Positions 18,247 to 28,717 of a stretch of 64,000 nucleotides of DNA are shown here, piece after piece. The DNA is from Paenibacillus sp. MZ04-78.2 (GTDB lineage Bacteria > Bacillota > Bacilli > Paenibacillales > NBRC-103111), in NCBI RefSeq assembly GCF_024213375.1, contig NZ_JANAVJ010000004.1, positions 157,032 to 221,031 of the forward strand. Reading direction: 5' to 3'. The notes under the pieces are model-generated. The model saw only the letters and a list, made by a program, of their open reading frames with translations. It did not search any database and was not told the DNA's origin. Position 1 is the stretch's first letter. Each line of letters starts with the position of its first letter. The translations under genes were made by a program, and so were the position numbers.

Positions 18247-18279
18247 CCCGTTACCCTTTTCTTATCCCGTTACCCTTTT
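18247..18279. repeat. Small tandem repeat at the end of a permease gene
   Basis: CCCGTTACCCTTTT occurs twice with a 19-bp period. The second copy contains the last codons and stop of the sugar permease, so the gene end was duplicated downstream of itself. Confidence 0.75.
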
Positions 18280-19094
18280 ACCGCGCCGTCCGTAATCCCT
18301 TGAATGATCCAGCGCTGGAAAATGGCAAAAAAGACGACGATCGGGATCGAAGATACAATCAAGGAAGCCAGAATCAAGCCCCATTCCCTGCTATACTTGC
18401 CGAAAAACATATTGATCGTCAAAACGAGCGTATAATTGCGGAAATCGGTAAGCAGCAGCACCGGAAGCAGGAAGTCGTTCCACAGCCAAAGCATGTTTAA
18501 GATCACAATCGTAAAGGTAATCGGCATCAGCAGCGGAAAAATGATCGTAAAGTACGTCCTGAACTCGCCGCAGCCGTCGATTTGAGCCGATTCGTCCAAC
18601 TCGCGCGGAATGCCTTTCACAAATCCGTGGTACAAAAAGATAGCCAAATTGATGCCCAGTCCCGCACAAACAATACCCAGCCCCAGCGGCGAACCTTGCA
18701 GCCCCAGCCCTTTGGCCATTTTGGTCAAGGTGACCATGATCGTCTGGAAAGGAATCAGCATCGAAGCGACAAACAGCATAAATATAAAATTGCTTAGTCT
18801 GCCCCGCGTCCGGGAAAGCTTATATCCGGCCAAGGAGCTGAAAAAGACGATCCCCGCAATTCCCGTCACCGTGACCACGACGGTATTCCAGGCGCTTCTG
18901 AGCATGTTCGCTTTCTTGAACGCCTGAACGTAGTTGTCAAATTGCGGACTAGTGGGGAAGCTTAAGACGGAACGGTACATATCGCCCGGAGATTTCAAGG
19001 AATTGATGATCGCCATATAGATCGGGAACAGGAAGTAGACCGCCAGCAAGGACAGCACGACGAGCGATAAAACGGAATACATGCGCCTGGTCAC
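18270..19094 (-). CDS. Sugar ABC transporter permease (MalG/LacG type)
   Basis: 274 residues with about six membrane spans and the coupling motif ESAQIDGCGEFRTYFTIIFP, typical of CUT1 carbohydrate importers. It overlaps the stop of the upstream permease by 4 bases. No ATPase gene is in this operon, as is common in Bacillales where a shared MsmX-type ATPase serves many CUT1 systems. Confidence 0.9.
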   Translation of the reverse strand: MTRRMYSVLSLVVLSLLAVYFLFPIYMAIINSLKSPGDMYRSVLSFPTSPQFDNYVQAFKKANMLRSAWNTVVVTVTGIAGIVFFSSLAGYKLSRTRGRLSNFIFMLFVASMLIPFQTIMVTLTKMAKGLGLQGSPLGLGIVCAGLGINLAIFLYHGFVKGIPRELDESAQIDGCGEFRTYFTIIFPLLMPITFTIVILNMLWLWNDFLLPVLLLTDFRNYTLVLTINMFFGKYSREWGLILASLIVSSIPIVVFFAIFQRWIIQGITDGAVKG

Positions 19095-19975
19095 GCTTCC
19101 ACCTCCCGTTTCTTCATCACAGACACTTGAACGAGCGTAATGACCAGAATGATCAGGAAGAGGATGAGCGCCTTGGCGCTGGCATAGCCGTACCGGTAGT
19201 TGCGCTGATAAGCCTCCTCCAAAATATTCATCGTGATCACCTGCGTCGCCCGGGCCGGGCCTCCTCCGGTCAACGCGAAGATGAGGTCATACACCTTGAA
19301 CGAGTTGTTCAAGGTCAGGAAAATGCAGATCGTCAGCGCATGAGTGATTAAAGGCAGCGTAATGTACCGAAGCATATGATACGGCTTGGCTCCGTCGATG
19401 ATGGCCGCTTCCTTCAAATGCTGCGGTATGCCTTGGATGGCCGACATATAAATAATCATCAGGGTGCCGACGCCGCCCCATACGGAAACAAGCATGATGC
19501 TCCAGAACGAGATGTTCGGGTCGCCGAGCCAGGATTGACCGAGAAATTTTAAGGCGGCATATTCGGACAAGGCGGGCATCACTTTTGTAAACACGAACAC
19601 CCACATAAATGTACTGATAATGACGCTGAGCATATTGGGCATGAAAAAGACCGTTCGGAAAAATCCCTTCGCTCTTTTTTGCGACTCGATCAGCAGAGCG
19701 AGCAGCAGCGCCAGGCCGTTTTGCAGCACGACCGCAAATACGACATACTTGGCGGTAAATAAGAGCGCCGTTCTGAAGTTGGCATCGTCGCGAATGGCTT
19801 CGACGAAATTTTGGAGCCCGACGAAGCTGTAGGACTTATTTAAGCCGTCCCAATTCGTGAAGCTGTAGTAAGAGCCTTGCAGCACGGGAATAACCAAGAA
19901 AATGACATATAGAATAAAAGCAGGCAGTACGAACAAAATCAGAGAAGTCATTGCTTTGGACGGGCGTTTCAGCAT
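19091..19975 (-). CDS. Sugar ABC transporter permease (MalF/LacF type)
   Basis: Partner CUT1 permease of 294 residues, with a long first periplasmic-type loop and coupling motif EAAIIDGAKPYHMLRYITLP. The ATG of MLKRPSK is preferred because GGAGG is 10 bases upstream; a TTG three codons earlier is too close to that site. It follows the binding-protein gene after a stem-loop. Confidence 0.9.
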   Translation of the reverse strand: MLKRPSKAMTSLILFVLPAFILYVIFLVIPVLQGSYYSFTNWDGLNKSYSFVGLQNFVEAIRDDANFRTALLFTAKYVVFAVVLQNGLALLLALLIESQKRAKGFFRTVFFMPNMLSVIISTFMWVFVFTKVMPALSEYAALKFLGQSWLGDPNISFWSIMLVSVWGGVGTLMIIYMSAIQGIPQHLKEAAIIDGAKPYHMLRYITLPLITHALTICIFLTLNNSFKVYDLIFALTGGGPARATQVITMNILEEAYQRNYRYGYASAKALILFLIILVITLVQVSVMKKREVEA

Positions 19976-20003
19976 GATGTTCAATCCCTCCTTCGGGGAA
20001 GCC

Positions 20004-20047
20004 GCGCCCTGTTCTCAGCAGAACGGTTGGCTGCAGGAACAGGGCGC
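20004..20047 (-). other. Intergenic stem-loop between sugar-binding protein and permease
   Basis: Perfect 11-bp arms (GCGCCCTGTTC/GAACAGGGCGC) with a 22-base loop and no T-run. It is placed as in many malE-malF-type operons, where it limits expression of the permeases or stabilises the upstream message. Confidence 0.6.
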
Positions 20048-20066
20048 GACGCTCTCTTGCGGACAC

Positions 20067-21377
20067 TTATTTTTTATTGGCGGCCGCGTTGGCGTCCTTC
20101 CAGGTTTTATCCAGATCCTTGATGACGTCTTCTTTGGACATCTTCTTGCTGAAGTAGGCCTGCAACGCCTTGCCTCCTTCGTCCTTAACCGCAGAAGGAA
20201 TCGACGGGTCCTTGTAGGATTTCCCTTTGTTCACGTAGCTCGAAGCTTCCTCCACCCAAGGATAAGGCTTGAAGGTATGGGTTTTGGAGACGGGATTGAA
20301 CTTCAGGCTTTGATAAAGCTCGTTCGACGCTTGATCGTCCAAAATATAGTTCAGCAAGTCCAGCGATACCTCTTTATGTTTGCTGTTCGAGGCCATCGCC
20401 AAGGAGGTGGATACGGATACATTAATCATCGTCGTATTCGGATCGTCATTGATCGGCAGCGGCGCGACGCCGAAATCGAACTTGTCGTTGACCTTCAGGA
20501 TGCTGTCGGAATCCCAAGGCCCTTGCACCCACATCGCGGCCTTGCCGCTCGCGAACTCGGCGGCCCCGTCATCGTTGCCCATTTCAAAAGCGCGGTCCGT
20601 TCCGTTCGCGTTCACAAGGTCGATGATGTCGAACATCTCCTTGATCTCCGTGAAGCTGCCCTGCCCCTTGTTCATCTTGTCGATAAAGTCTTTGTGGCTC
20701 GTATTGACCAATCCGCCGATCGTAAGCGAAAGGAATAGCTGCGGAATCCAGCCTTCTTTGTAGCTGAGAAGAAAAGGCTTGACGTTATTGTCTTTCAGCT
20801 TCTGTGTAACCGCCTTCATTTCTGAGATCGTGGCAGGCGGCTTCAGTCCCAAATCGTTGAATATTTTTTTGTTGTAGAGATAGCCCCATTCCAGACTTTC
20901 CATCGGAATCGCTACCACTTTATTGTCAATCGAGACGATAGGCTTGATCCCGTCGATTAGCTTGCTTGCTAGCGGCTGGCTGGATAAATCGGACAAATAG
21001 CCGGCTTTGTAATAATCCGGAATCTCATTCACCGCATGGATGGAAAAGATGTCCGGCACATCCCCGGTAGCGAGCCGGGTTTTCAAAATTTGCGTGGCAT
21101 TCTCCGCCCCCGGATACTCGGAATTAATCGAGACTTCGATATTTGTCTCTTTCTTTTCCTTCTCGACAAACTGTGCAAAGTACTTGTCGAATTGATCGCG
21201 GAAACGGTCCAGGCCCCCGAGGAAAATTTTCAGCTCGACCTTTTTCGGTGCCCCAGCGGCTTGGTTCTCCTGCGCGCCTGAACCGCCGGCGTTATCGCCG
21301 CTTCCTCCGCCCGATGAACAAGCGACCGTAGACCCCAGCATGAGAAGAGCTGCTGCTGTTGTAAGTGCTTTCTTCAT
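20067..21377 (-). CDS. Sugar ABC transporter substrate-binding lipoprotein
   Basis: Extracellular solute-binding protein family 1, 436 residues. The signal ends in a lipobox, with the lipidated Cys at residue 20 (MLGSTVACSSGG), then a Gly/Ser/Ala linker. AAMWVQGPWDSDSI is typical of oligosaccharide binders. It lies directly downstream of the YesMN-type regulators and upstream of two permeases. Likely ligand is a plant-derived oligosaccharide, inferred from the GH3/GH30 and xylose genes. Confidence 0.9.
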   Translation of the reverse strand: MKKALTTAAALLMLGSTVACSSGGGSGDNAGGSGAQENQAAGAPKKVELKIFLGGLDRFRDQFDKYFAQFVEKEKKETNIEVSINSEYPGAENATQILKTRLATGDVPDIFSIHAVNEIPDYYKAGYLSDLSSQPLASKLIDGIKPIVSIDNKVVAIPMESLEWGYLYNKKIFNDLGLKPPATISEMKAVTQKLKDNNVKPFLLSYKEGWIPQLFLSLTIGGLVNTSHKDFIDKMNKGQGSFTEIKEMFDIIDLVNANGTDRAFEMGNDDGAAEFASGKAAMWVQGPWDSDSILKVNDKFDFGVAPLPINDDPNTTMINVSVSTSLAMASNSKHKEVSLDLLNYILDDQASNELYQSLKFNPVSKTHTFKPYPWVEEASSYVNKGKSYKDPSIPSAVKDEGGKALQAYFSKKMSKEDVIKDLDKTWKDANAAANKK

Positions 21378-21485
21378 TGCTTGTATCCTCCCTTTTCTGA
21401 TTGGCGCTTACGTGCTTAGTATAATCGGGAGTGCGCCCCGGGCGCATTGGACCGGATTTGCGTCATGGACTGGACGATATTGATA

Positions 21486-22556
21486 TTAGGCTTGAGAGTC
21501 CTGCCTGACTTGATTGGGGGTAATCCCGGTTACTTTTTTGAACAGGCGGTGAAAATAAGTGATATCCGAATAGCCTACAGCTTCCGCTGCGCTTTTAATG
21601 GAATTGGCCGGATTTTGCAGCAGTTGCTTTGCTTTGTCCATCCGTTTGGAAATAATGTAATCCACAACCGTCGAGCCGGTTTCCTGCTTAAACGTCCGGG
21701 ACAGATGCTCCTTGCTGACGAAAAATCGGCCGGCGACCGATTCCAAGGTAATCGATTCCGCAAAGGAAAGGTCGATATACTGTCTAACCTCGTCAATGTC
21801 GATCCTGCTCTTGCTTCTTCTCCGGTGAATCCATTCCTCCAGCACGGCAGCGTACGCGGCAGACAACACCTCGATCCACTGCGGCAGAGGCGTATCGTCC
21901 GAAACGTAAAAGTTATTGGCGCATGCCGGAATCGCAAACGTCGCATCCGTTCCTGCCATGGACGCCTGTTCCTCCAGCAATAGGAGGAATTGCTTGTACA
22001 ACGTATTGTTAAAGCCGGGCTGGAACGGTTCCCGGGCTCTCAATACTTGCTCCAATTCCTTGAACCGGCCCTGAACGGCCTCCACCTGCATGCCCTGAAA
22101 ATGGCCGGAAATGATCCGTTTATACTCCGTGATGATCTTCAGCATGGGTTTATCCAGCGGCTGCACGGTATGAAGCCCCCGGGCGATCCGCCATTCCCGG
22201 ACGGCCTTCTCCAGCGCCATGTTCAACTCTTCCGGGTGGATCGGCTTCAAAATGTATTCATCGACTTTGGATCGTATTGCCTGTTTAGTATAAGAAAAAT
22301 CGTCGTAGCCGCTGATCACAATTTTGCGGATAAATGGGTAGTCCTCCGTCAGCTTCTGCAAAAGCTGGACCCCGTTCATCCCGCGCATCTTCATGTCCGT
22401 AATGACAATTTCCGGGCTGATTTCATCGATGATTTTCAACGCGCTCAAGCCGTCCTCCGCTTCCTCGACCCGATCGATGCCGAAACGCGCCCAGTCGGCC
22501 AGCTGCCGAATGCTGCTCCGCGTCCAAAATTCGTCGTCAATGACGATAGCCTTCAT
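21486..22556 (-). CDS. YesN-type response regulator with AraC DNA-binding domain
   Basis: 356 residues: receiver domain at the N-terminus with the phospho-acceptor Asp54 (IVITDMKM) and Lys in ILKPI, a middle linker, and two AraC-type helix-turn-helices at the C-terminus (VAGRFFVSKEHLSRTF, AAEAVGYSDITYFHRLFKK). It overlaps the kinase stop by 4 bases and precedes the sugar-binding protein, so it probably activates the transporter operon in response to an external sugar. Confidence 0.92.
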   Translation of the reverse strand: MKAIVIDDEFWTRSSIRQLADWARFGIDRVEEAEDGLSALKIIDEISPEIVITDMKMRGMNGVQLLQKLTEDYPFIRKIVISGYDDFSYTKQAIRSKVDEYILKPIHPEELNMALEKAVREWRIARGLHTVQPLDKPMLKIITEYKRIISGHFQGMQVEAVQGRFKELEQVLRAREPFQPGFNNTLYKQFLLLLEEQASMAGTDATFAIPACANNFYVSDDTPLPQWIEVLSAAYAAVLEEWIHRRRSKSRIDIDEVRQYIDLSFAESITLESVAGRFFVSKEHLSRTFKQETGSTVVDYIISKRMDKAKQLLQNPANSIKSAAEAVGYSDITYFHRLFKKVTGITPNQVRQDSQA

Positions 22557-24337
22557 ACGGCTTCCTCCTCTCCATGCTGCGGAACAGCAGGAATGACGAC
22601 TTTGACCGTCGTCCCCGCTCCTGCCCTGCTGTCGATAAACAATCCGTACTCTTCCCCGAAAATAAGCTTGATCCGGGAATGCACATTGCCGAGGCCCAAG
22701 CTCTCGCCCAGCTCCCGCTCTTCCGATTCGTCGTTCAACCGGCTGCGCAGCTCTTCCAGCCGCGTTTCCTCCATGCCGACGCCGTTATCTTCAATGCTGA
22801 TCTCGATTTCATCCAACACCTTCTGGGCCGTAATCGTGATGGACCATTCCGCCATTTTCCCCTCAAGCCCGTGAACAAAACAGTTCTCGACGATGGGCTG
22901 CAGGGAGAACTTCGGAATCTGACAGGACCGGCATTCGTCATCGACATTCAGATGAATGCGGATCATGTCCTGAAAGCGCAATTTTTGAATCTGCAAATAA
23001 TTGCTCACGTGCTCCAGCTCATCCGCGACCGTGACCAAGTCCGACTTCATTCGGATCGTGTAGCGGAACAAATCGCTAATCGCGCGGACATGCTCATAAA
23101 TTTCGGGAACGTTCCGCGAGATGGCGATACCGCCTATAGCTTGCAGCGCATTTTGCAGAAAATGCGGATTGATCTGCGCCTGCATCGCTTTCAGCTGCGC
23201 CGTCCGCTTCTCGATCTTGCTTTTGTATTCGATCTGGATCAGCTCTTTGATCCGCTGGAGCATAGAATTGAACCGCCGCTCCAGCGTGCCGATTTCATCG
23301 CTGCGTATGTCGCTGACGCTGACGTCGAAGTTTTGGAATTCCACCGCTTTCATCGATTTCGTCAGCCGGATGATCGGTTTCGTCGTGTAATAGGCGGTCA
23401 AGATCGCGGCCATGATCGCCAGCACAATAAATATGACGGCGGTGAAGAAACTGAAGCTCAGCGTCGACGAAGCGCCTTTCGTCAAATAATTCATCGGAAT
23501 GAACTTAACAATCCGGAGCTGACCCGATACGGCGGGCTGGTAAAAGATTAACCCCTGCTTCAGCTCCATATGTCCGGGCCCGTCCGAATTTGCGGCAGCC
23601 TCCTTCAATACTTCACCGGGCAGAGCCTCCTGCTGCGAATTCGCATAAGGGTTATACATAACATTTCCTTGATTGTCCAAAATCATCACTTGGCTGTTCG
23701 GTTCGGAATGGATCATGTCCAGCACGCTGTTCATCATATTCCAACGGACATCCAGCGATATCCCGCCAAGAACCTCCCGATTCTCAAACCGGTTCATCGT
23801 GCGTACCAGGGTAAAATTATTGTGTGCCGCATCCATTACCCTGTTAACGCTTTCAAACGATTGATCCAAATCCCCCCAGCTTCCGAAGGGAGCCTGAAGC
23901 TGCCCAGTTGAACTCACCGCATCTTTATCGACGACGAATAACCGGTGCTTGGACTTCAAATAAAGCGAAATCCGCACAATATTTTTATTATTGGCGATAT
24001 ATAAGGATCTCAACTTCTCTTGAATATAGGAGTCCGCCGCATCCGCGCTATTCGCGCCGTTGTCCAATCCCCCGCTCCCGTTTGGAAACAGGTTATGGTC
24101 AAGCAGAAGGGAATAGCTCACCGCTTGCAGCTGATCGAATTTTTCATCCAAATATTTGGCGGCCCAATCCATTCTGGATTCGTTGGAGCGGATCACTTCC
24201 AGGCTCAAAGATTGCTTGGTCGTATTCGCCGCAAACAGGGTGACCAGGATTAACGGCATAATCGCAATCGTCACCATCAAAAGCATTAGCTTGTACCTCA
24301 GGCTCTTCTGAAAGCGATGGAAAAGTCGCTTCATCAT
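22553..24337 (-). CDS. YesM-type sensor histidine kinase
   Basis: 594 residues. A membrane span at about residues 16-38, a large extracellular sensor region and a second span near residue 290 are followed by a HAMP segment (TTKPIIRLTKSMKAVEF), the phospho-acceptor His in INPHFLQNAL, and an ATPase domain with EDNGVGM and LGLGNVHSR. The ATG of MMKRLFHRF was chosen because GGGAGG lies 8 bases upstream; the longer reading lacks one. It forms a two-component pair with the overlapping YesN-type gene. Confidence 0.92.
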   Translation of the reverse strand: MMKRLFHRFQKSLRYKLMLLMVTIAIMPLILVTLFAANTTKQSLSLEVIRSNESRMDWAAKYLDEKFDQLQAVSYSLLLDHNLFPNGSGGLDNGANSADAADSYIQEKLRSLYIANNKNIVRISLYLKSKHRLFVVDKDAVSSTGQLQAPFGSWGDLDQSFESVNRVMDAAHNNFTLVRTMNRFENREVLGGISLDVRWNMMNSVLDMIHSEPNSQVMILDNQGNVMYNPYANSQQEALPGEVLKEAAANSDGPGHMELKQGLIFYQPAVSGQLRIVKFIPMNYLTKGASSTLSFSFFTAVIFIVLAIMAAILTAYYTTKPIIRLTKSMKAVEFQNFDVSVSDIRSDEIGTLERRFNSMLQRIKELIQIEYKSKIEKRTAQLKAMQAQINPHFLQNALQAIGGIAISRNVPEIYEHVRAISDLFRYTIRMKSDLVTVADELEHVSNYLQIQKLRFQDMIRIHLNVDDECRSCQIPKFSLQPIVENCFVHGLEGKMAEWSITITAQKVLDEIEISIEDNGVGMEETRLEELRSRLNDESEERELGESLGLGNVHSRIKLIFGEEYGLFIDSRAGAGTTVKVVIPAVPQHGEEEAV

Positions 24338-24445
24338 GGTGCCGGCCTCCCATAAAATCAATGTTCGCCTTTATTGTAGCAGATTCAGTACGCACCGGCA
24401 GCAAAGCGATAAAAATTGTTTATCGATCCATTTATCCCCAAACTG

Positions 24446-24487
24446 AAAAAGGGCAGGCCGAATGCCAATTCGTCCGCCCTTTTTTTG
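24446..24487. terminator. Bidirectional terminator between kinase and xylB regions
   Basis: A long stem, AAGGGC-GG-CGAA with its complement TTCG-CC-GCCCTT, is flanked by A and T runs on both sides. It lies 20 bases after the xylB stop on the minus strand. Confidence 0.85.
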
Positions 24488-24506
24488 CAGTTGAATGATG
24501 CTTTGG

Positions 24507-25997
24507 TTATCGGTACGCCTGCAATCTCCGATTCAAGTCCCGGGTGCTTGCGTAAACCGATTGATAAATTCCGAATAAGTCCTGATACACCGCCGCACGC
24601 TTCGGGTCCGGTTCGAACTGCCGATCATAGCCGACGAACCGGTCTGCGCACTCCGCGATGCTGGCAAACCAGCCGCAGCCGACCGCGGCAAGCATGGCCG
24701 CTCCTAAAGCGGGACCCTGCTCATTAGCCAGCTTCACGACCGGAGCTTGAAAAATATCCGCCTGCATTTGCAGCCAAACCTCATTTTTGGCCCCGCCGCC
24801 GATGGAGACGATCGTCCGTACTTCGACTCCCGCTTCCCTCAACCTCTCGACCGACTCCCGAAGGGAGAACGTAATCCCCTCCATCACCGCCCGAACCAAG
24901 TGTTCGCGCCGATGCGAGCCGTCCAGCCCGATAAAGCTGCCTCTGATCACCGAATCCGCGTGAGGCGTACGCTCCCCGACGAGATACGGCGTAAATAATA
25001 GCCCTCCCGCACCAGCCGGCACCTCGGAAGCCTTCGCCAAAAAAGCATCGTAGCTTTCCCCGGCTGCGATCGTTTTCTTAATCCAATCCAGACTGTATCC
25101 CGCCGCAAGCGTGACGCCCATCGCATAATAACCGCCCGGCTGCGAGTGGTTAAAGAAGTGGATGTTCCCCGCGAAATCCTTCTCCTGATCCTCGTAGGAC
25201 AAGATCACCCCCGAGGTTCCAATACTGCACAAAGCGTCGCCTTTCCTTAAAATACCGGCCCCGACCGCGCCGCACGCATTATCGGCTCCTCCCGCATACA
25301 CCTTCGTATCCGGCGAGAGCCCCGTCCGGTCCGCGATTTCCGGCAGCAAGCAGCCGATGAACTCCAGCGATTCCGCAAGCTGCGGGCACAGGCTCAAGTC
25401 GATGCCGAAGGCGTTGCAAATTTCCCGGCTCCATTGCTTCCGGATCACATCGAGCAGCAGCGTGCCCGCCGCATCGGAAATATCCATATGCAGCTTGCCT
25501 GTCAGACGGTAGCGCAAATAATCTTTGGGAAGCAGGAACACCACCGCTTTGCGGAATACCTCCGGTTCATGCTCCTGCACCCACATGATTTTTGGAAGCG
25601 TAAAGCCTTCCAAGGCGGCATTTTTCGTAATCTGATACAGCCTGGGCCCAAGCTTGCTTTCGATTGTTCTGCACTGCGCCGTTGTTCTCGTGTCGTTCCA
25701 TAGAATCGCCGGGCGAAGCACCTGCCCCTGCTCATCCAGCAACACCAGGCCATGCATTTGTCCCGAGAAGCTGATCCCTTCGATATCCTTCGGCGCTACT
25801 CCCGACTCCTGCACCAACGCGTGCAAACATTCCACGGTTTGATTTACCCATGCCTCCGGCTCCTGCTCGCTGTAGCCGGGCTGCACGTGCTGCAGCGGAT
25901 AGCTTCGCGACGCCTCGCAGCGCACCTTCCCTTCTTGATCGACAAGAAGCGCTTTTACGGAGCCGGTGCCTAAATCAATCCCAATAACATATTTCAT
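24507..25997 (-). CDS. xylB: Xylulokinase
   Basis: FGGY-family kinase of 496 residues that phosphorylates D-xylulose to xylulose 5-phosphate. DLGTGSVKALLVD (N-terminal phosphate loop), SFSGQMHGLVLLD (the Met-His substrate motif of xylulokinases) and GGGAKNEVWLQMQAD near the C-terminus are visible. GGGGAGG precedes the ATG. It follows xylA by 35 bases and shares its promoter. Confidence 0.95.
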   Translation of the reverse strand: MKYVIGIDLGTGSVKALLVDQEGKVRCEASRSYPLQHVQPGYSEQEPEAWVNQTVECLHALVQESGVAPKDIEGISFSGQMHGLVLLDEQGQVLRPAILWNDTRTTAQCRTIESKLGPRLYQITKNAALEGFTLPKIMWVQEHEPEVFRKAVVFLLPKDYLRYRLTGKLHMDISDAAGTLLLDVIRKQWSREICNAFGIDLSLCPQLAESLEFIGCLLPEIADRTGLSPDTKVYAGGADNACGAVGAGILRKGDALCSIGTSGVILSYEDQEKDFAGNIHFFNHSQPGGYYAMGVTLAAGYSLDWIKKTIAAGESYDAFLAKASEVPAGAGGLLFTPYLVGERTPHADSVIRGSFIGLDGSHRREHLVRAVMEGITFSLRESVERLREAGVEVRTIVSIGGGAKNEVWLQMQADIFQAPVVKLANEQGPALGAAMLAAVGCGWFASIAECADRFVGYDRQFEPDPKRAAVYQDLFGIYQSVYASTRDLNRRLQAYR

Positions 25998-26032
25998 GCC
26001 CTATCCTCCCCAAGGAGTGATCGTTCGCCCGC

Positions 26033-27346
26033 TTATACGGAAAAGATATACTCGTTCAGCTCGGCTTTGATCCGCTCAAGCCTGCCGGATTTGGTACCAA
26101 TCGTTTGGTTGCCGAGCGCATATTGCTCCAACTGGCGGAAATCCGCTTTGCCCGATACGATGTCGAGGCCGATGCCGCTCTTGAAGCTGCTGTAGCGTTC
26201 ATCCGTAATTTTCTCGAAATAGCGGTCCTCAATCAATTTTGCCGCAACCTTCAACCCTTTGGCAAACGTATCCATTCCCGCGATATGCGCATGGAACAAA
26301 TCTTCCGGCTCGAACGACGATCTTCTGACCTTCGCGTCGAAGTTCACGCCGCCCGATCCGAGGCCCCCGTTGCTCAAAATTTCATACATCGCGAGAGTAA
26401 CCGCATACAGATCGGTCGGAAATTCATCCGTATCCCAGCCAACCAGCAGATCGCCCTGATTCGCGTCGATAGAACCGAGCATGCCATGCGAGCGGGCTAC
26501 ACGCAGCTCATGCTCGAAGGTGTGTCCGGCGAGCGTCGCGTGGTTCGCTTCAAGATTCAGCTTGAAATGATCCTGGAGCCCGTATTTTTGCAGGAAAGCA
26601 ATGGTGGTCGCGGCATCAAAATCATACTGATGCTTCGTCGGCTCCTTCGGCTTCGGCTCGATTAAAAATTGCCCCGTAAAGCCGATTTCTTTCGCATAAG
26701 CGACCGCCATATGATAAAATCTCGCCAAATTGTCCAACTCAAGCCCCATATCCGTATTGAGCAGCGATTCGTATCCTTCGCGTCCGCCCCAGAACACGTA
26801 ATTTTCCGCGCCCAGCTCTACCGCCGTTTCCAGCCCTTTCTTCACCTGTGCCGCCGCATACGCGTACACGTCCGCATTGGAGGTTGTTGCCGCGCCATGA
26901 ACGAATCGCGGGTTCGTAAACATATTGGCCGTGTTCCACAGCAGCTTCACGCCGCTCGCTTTCATGTGCTCTTGAATGGAGGCCACGATCACATCCAGAT
27001 TGTGATTCGTTTCTTTCAGCGAATCGCCTTCGGGCGCAATATCCCGGTCATGGAAGCAAAAATAAGGAGCGCCGATTTTCTCAAAAAATTCAAAAGCCGC
27101 CTCGACGCGTACCTTCGCCAAGTCCAACCCGGTGTAGTTCGTCCAAGGACGGATGGCCGTATCGGCGCCGAACGGATCGCTGCCACCGCCTGTCAAGGTA
27201 TGCCAGTAAGCCACGGCAAAGCGAAGGTGCTCCTCTTGCGTTTTGCCAAGCACGATTTCCGATTGGTTGTAATGCTTGAACGCCAACGGATTTTTGGAAG
27301 CTTTCCCCTCGTACTGAATCTTGCCCACCGTATTGAAATAACTCAT
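26033..27346 (-). CDS. xylA: Xylose isomerase
   Basis: 437 residues, a class II xylose isomerase. [10 protein letters not shown] and [15 protein letters not shown] carry the metal ligands and catalytic residues, and [12 protein letters not shown] contains the active His. It converts D-xylose to D-xylulose. AGGGAGG lies 8 bases before the ATG. It is divergent from xylR with an operator in between, so it is repressed without xylose. Confidence 0.97.
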   Translation of the reverse strand: MSYFNTVGKIQYEGKASKNPLAFKHYNQSEIVLGKTQEEHLRFAVAYWHTLTGGGSDPFGADTAIRPWTNYTGLDLAKVRVEAAFEFFEKIGAPYFCFHDRDIAPEGDSLKETNHNLDVIVASIQEHMKASGVKLLWNTANMFTNPRFVHGAATTSNADVYAYAAAQVKKGLETAVELGAENYVFWGGREGYESLLNTDMGLELDNLARFYHMAVAYAKEIGFTGQFLIEPKPKEPTKHQYDFDAATTIAFLQKYGLQDHFKLNLEANHATLAGHTFEHELRVARSHGMLGSIDANQGDLLVGWDTDEFPTDLYAVTLAMYEILSNGGLGSGGVNFDAKVRRSSFEPEDLFHAHIAGMDTFAKGLKVAAKLIEDRYFEKITDERYSSFKSGIGLDIVSGKADFRQLEQYALGNQTIGTKSGRLERIKAELNEYIFSV

Positions 27347-27396
27347 GTCGGTTCCTCCCTGTGTTGAAAAATGGCTTTATCTCATGTTAGCACCGG

Positions 27397-27423
27397 ATAC
27401 TTTGTTTGTCCAGTAGACAAAGT
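27397..27423. promoter_or_regulatory. XylR operator between xylA and xylR
   Basis: Palindrome with 8-bp perfect arms (TACTTTGT and ACAAAGTA) around an 11-base centre. It resembles the Bacillus-type xyl operator in arm sequence and length. It lies 50 bases upstream of xylA and about 80 upstream of xylR, so one site can control both. Confidence 0.8.
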
Positions 27424-27500
27424 AAGTACACCTTTTATTTTTTGCAATCCGTGTTATGATAAAGAAAAAGAACCGACAATAGCAGGCTTTGGAGGATGGC

Positions 27501-28703
27501 ATGAAAATCACCGGCGATTTGCAATTGATGAAAAAAATAAACAAATACCTTGTTCTGGATACGATCCGTCATCATTATCCGATTTCCAGAGCGGACATTT
27601 CCGTGAAAACCGGTTTAAATAAAACGACGGTATCTTCCCTTGTCACCGAATTGATTGAAAGCCACTTTGTGACCGAAATCGGGCTCGGCGAATCCAGCGG
27701 CGGAAGAAAACCGATGATGCTGCTGTTTAACCAGCGGGCCGGTTACGCGATCGGCGTCGATCTCGGCGTGAATTATATTTTGGCGATGGTCACCGATTTA
27801 GGCGGAACCGTCGTCAAGGAGAAAAAAATCGAAATGACCGATTTGAGCGTGGAGTCGGTGATGGAGAAGCTCAAGAAATGCATTCATTCGCTCATCAAAA
27901 AAACGCCTCCGTCTCCATACGGCATCATTGGAATCGGCGTCGGCGTACCGGGTCTTGTCGACGATCAAGGAAATGTGTTGTCCGCCCCCAATCTGGGATG
28001 GACGGACGCCCCCCTCCAAGAGATGCTGCAGCGGGAATTCAACCTCCCGATCGCCATTGATAACGAAGCGAACGTCGGCGCTTTGGGCGAGAAGGAATTC
28101 GGCGCCGGACGTTCCGTCTCGAATATGATTTACCTCAGCGTCGGGATTGGGATCGGCGCAGGAATTATTTTGAATGATGCTTTGTATCGGGGAGTTTCCG
28201 GCTTCTCCGGCGAAGTGGGGCACATGACTCTGGCGCAGGACGGGCCCCTTTGCGGGTGCGGCAGCCGAGGGTGCTGGGAAACGTTTGCCTCGGAGAAGGC
28301 GCTCATTCAACAAGCTAAATCCCTTCAGCTCGTTGACGAGAAAATCCAGGTCGCCGAGGCGATCGACAAAATCAACTTGAGCACTTTGCTGCACCTGGCC
28401 AAGCGGGGAAACCGTCCGGTCATCGATCTTTTTGCAAGCACGGGACACTGGCTGGGGGTCGGGATCACGAATCTGGTGAATGTGTTTAATCCCGAGCTCA
28501 TCGTGATCGGGAACCGCATGTCCCTGGCATCCGAATGGATGGCAGATTCCATCCGTGAAACGCTGAATTCGCAAAGCCTCTCGTTCCATCGTCAAAAAAT
28601 GAACGTCGTCTACGCAAAGCTCGGCATGAATTCCTCGGCTGCCGGCGCCGCATCGATTGCGATCAACCGCTTCTTTTCCGCCATGAAAGCTTTGTCGGAT
28701 TAA
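27501..28703 (+). CDS. xylR: XylR, ROK-family xylose repressor
   Basis: 400 residues: N-terminal winged helix (residues about 10-70; ISRADISVKTGLNKTTVSSL) and a ROK sugar-binding domain with IGVDLGVNYILAMVTDLGG and the zinc motif CGCGSRGCWETFAS. The ATG of MKITGDLQL is chosen because GGAGG lies 5 bases before it. It is transcribed away from xylA. Confidence 0.93.
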   Translation: MKITGDLQLMKKINKYLVLDTIRHHYPISRADISVKTGLNKTTVSSLVTELIESHFVTEIGLGESSGGRKPMMLLFNQRAGYAIGVDLGVNYILAMVTDLGGTVVKEKKIEMTDLSVESVMEKLKKCIHSLIKKTPPSPYGIIGIGVGVPGLVDDQGNVLSAPNLGWTDAPLQEMLQREFNLPIAIDNEANVGALGEKEFGAGRSVSNMIYLSVGIGIGAGIILNDALYRGVSGFSGEVGHMTLAQDGPLCGCGSRGCWETFASEKALIQQAKSLQLVDEKIQVAEAIDKINLSTLLHLAKRGNRPVIDLFASTGHWLGVGITNLVNVFNPELIVIGNRMSLASEWMADSIRETLNSQSLSFHRQKMNVVYAKLGMNSSAAGAASIAINRFFSAMKALSD

Positions 28704-28717
28704 GAGTTAGAGAAAAA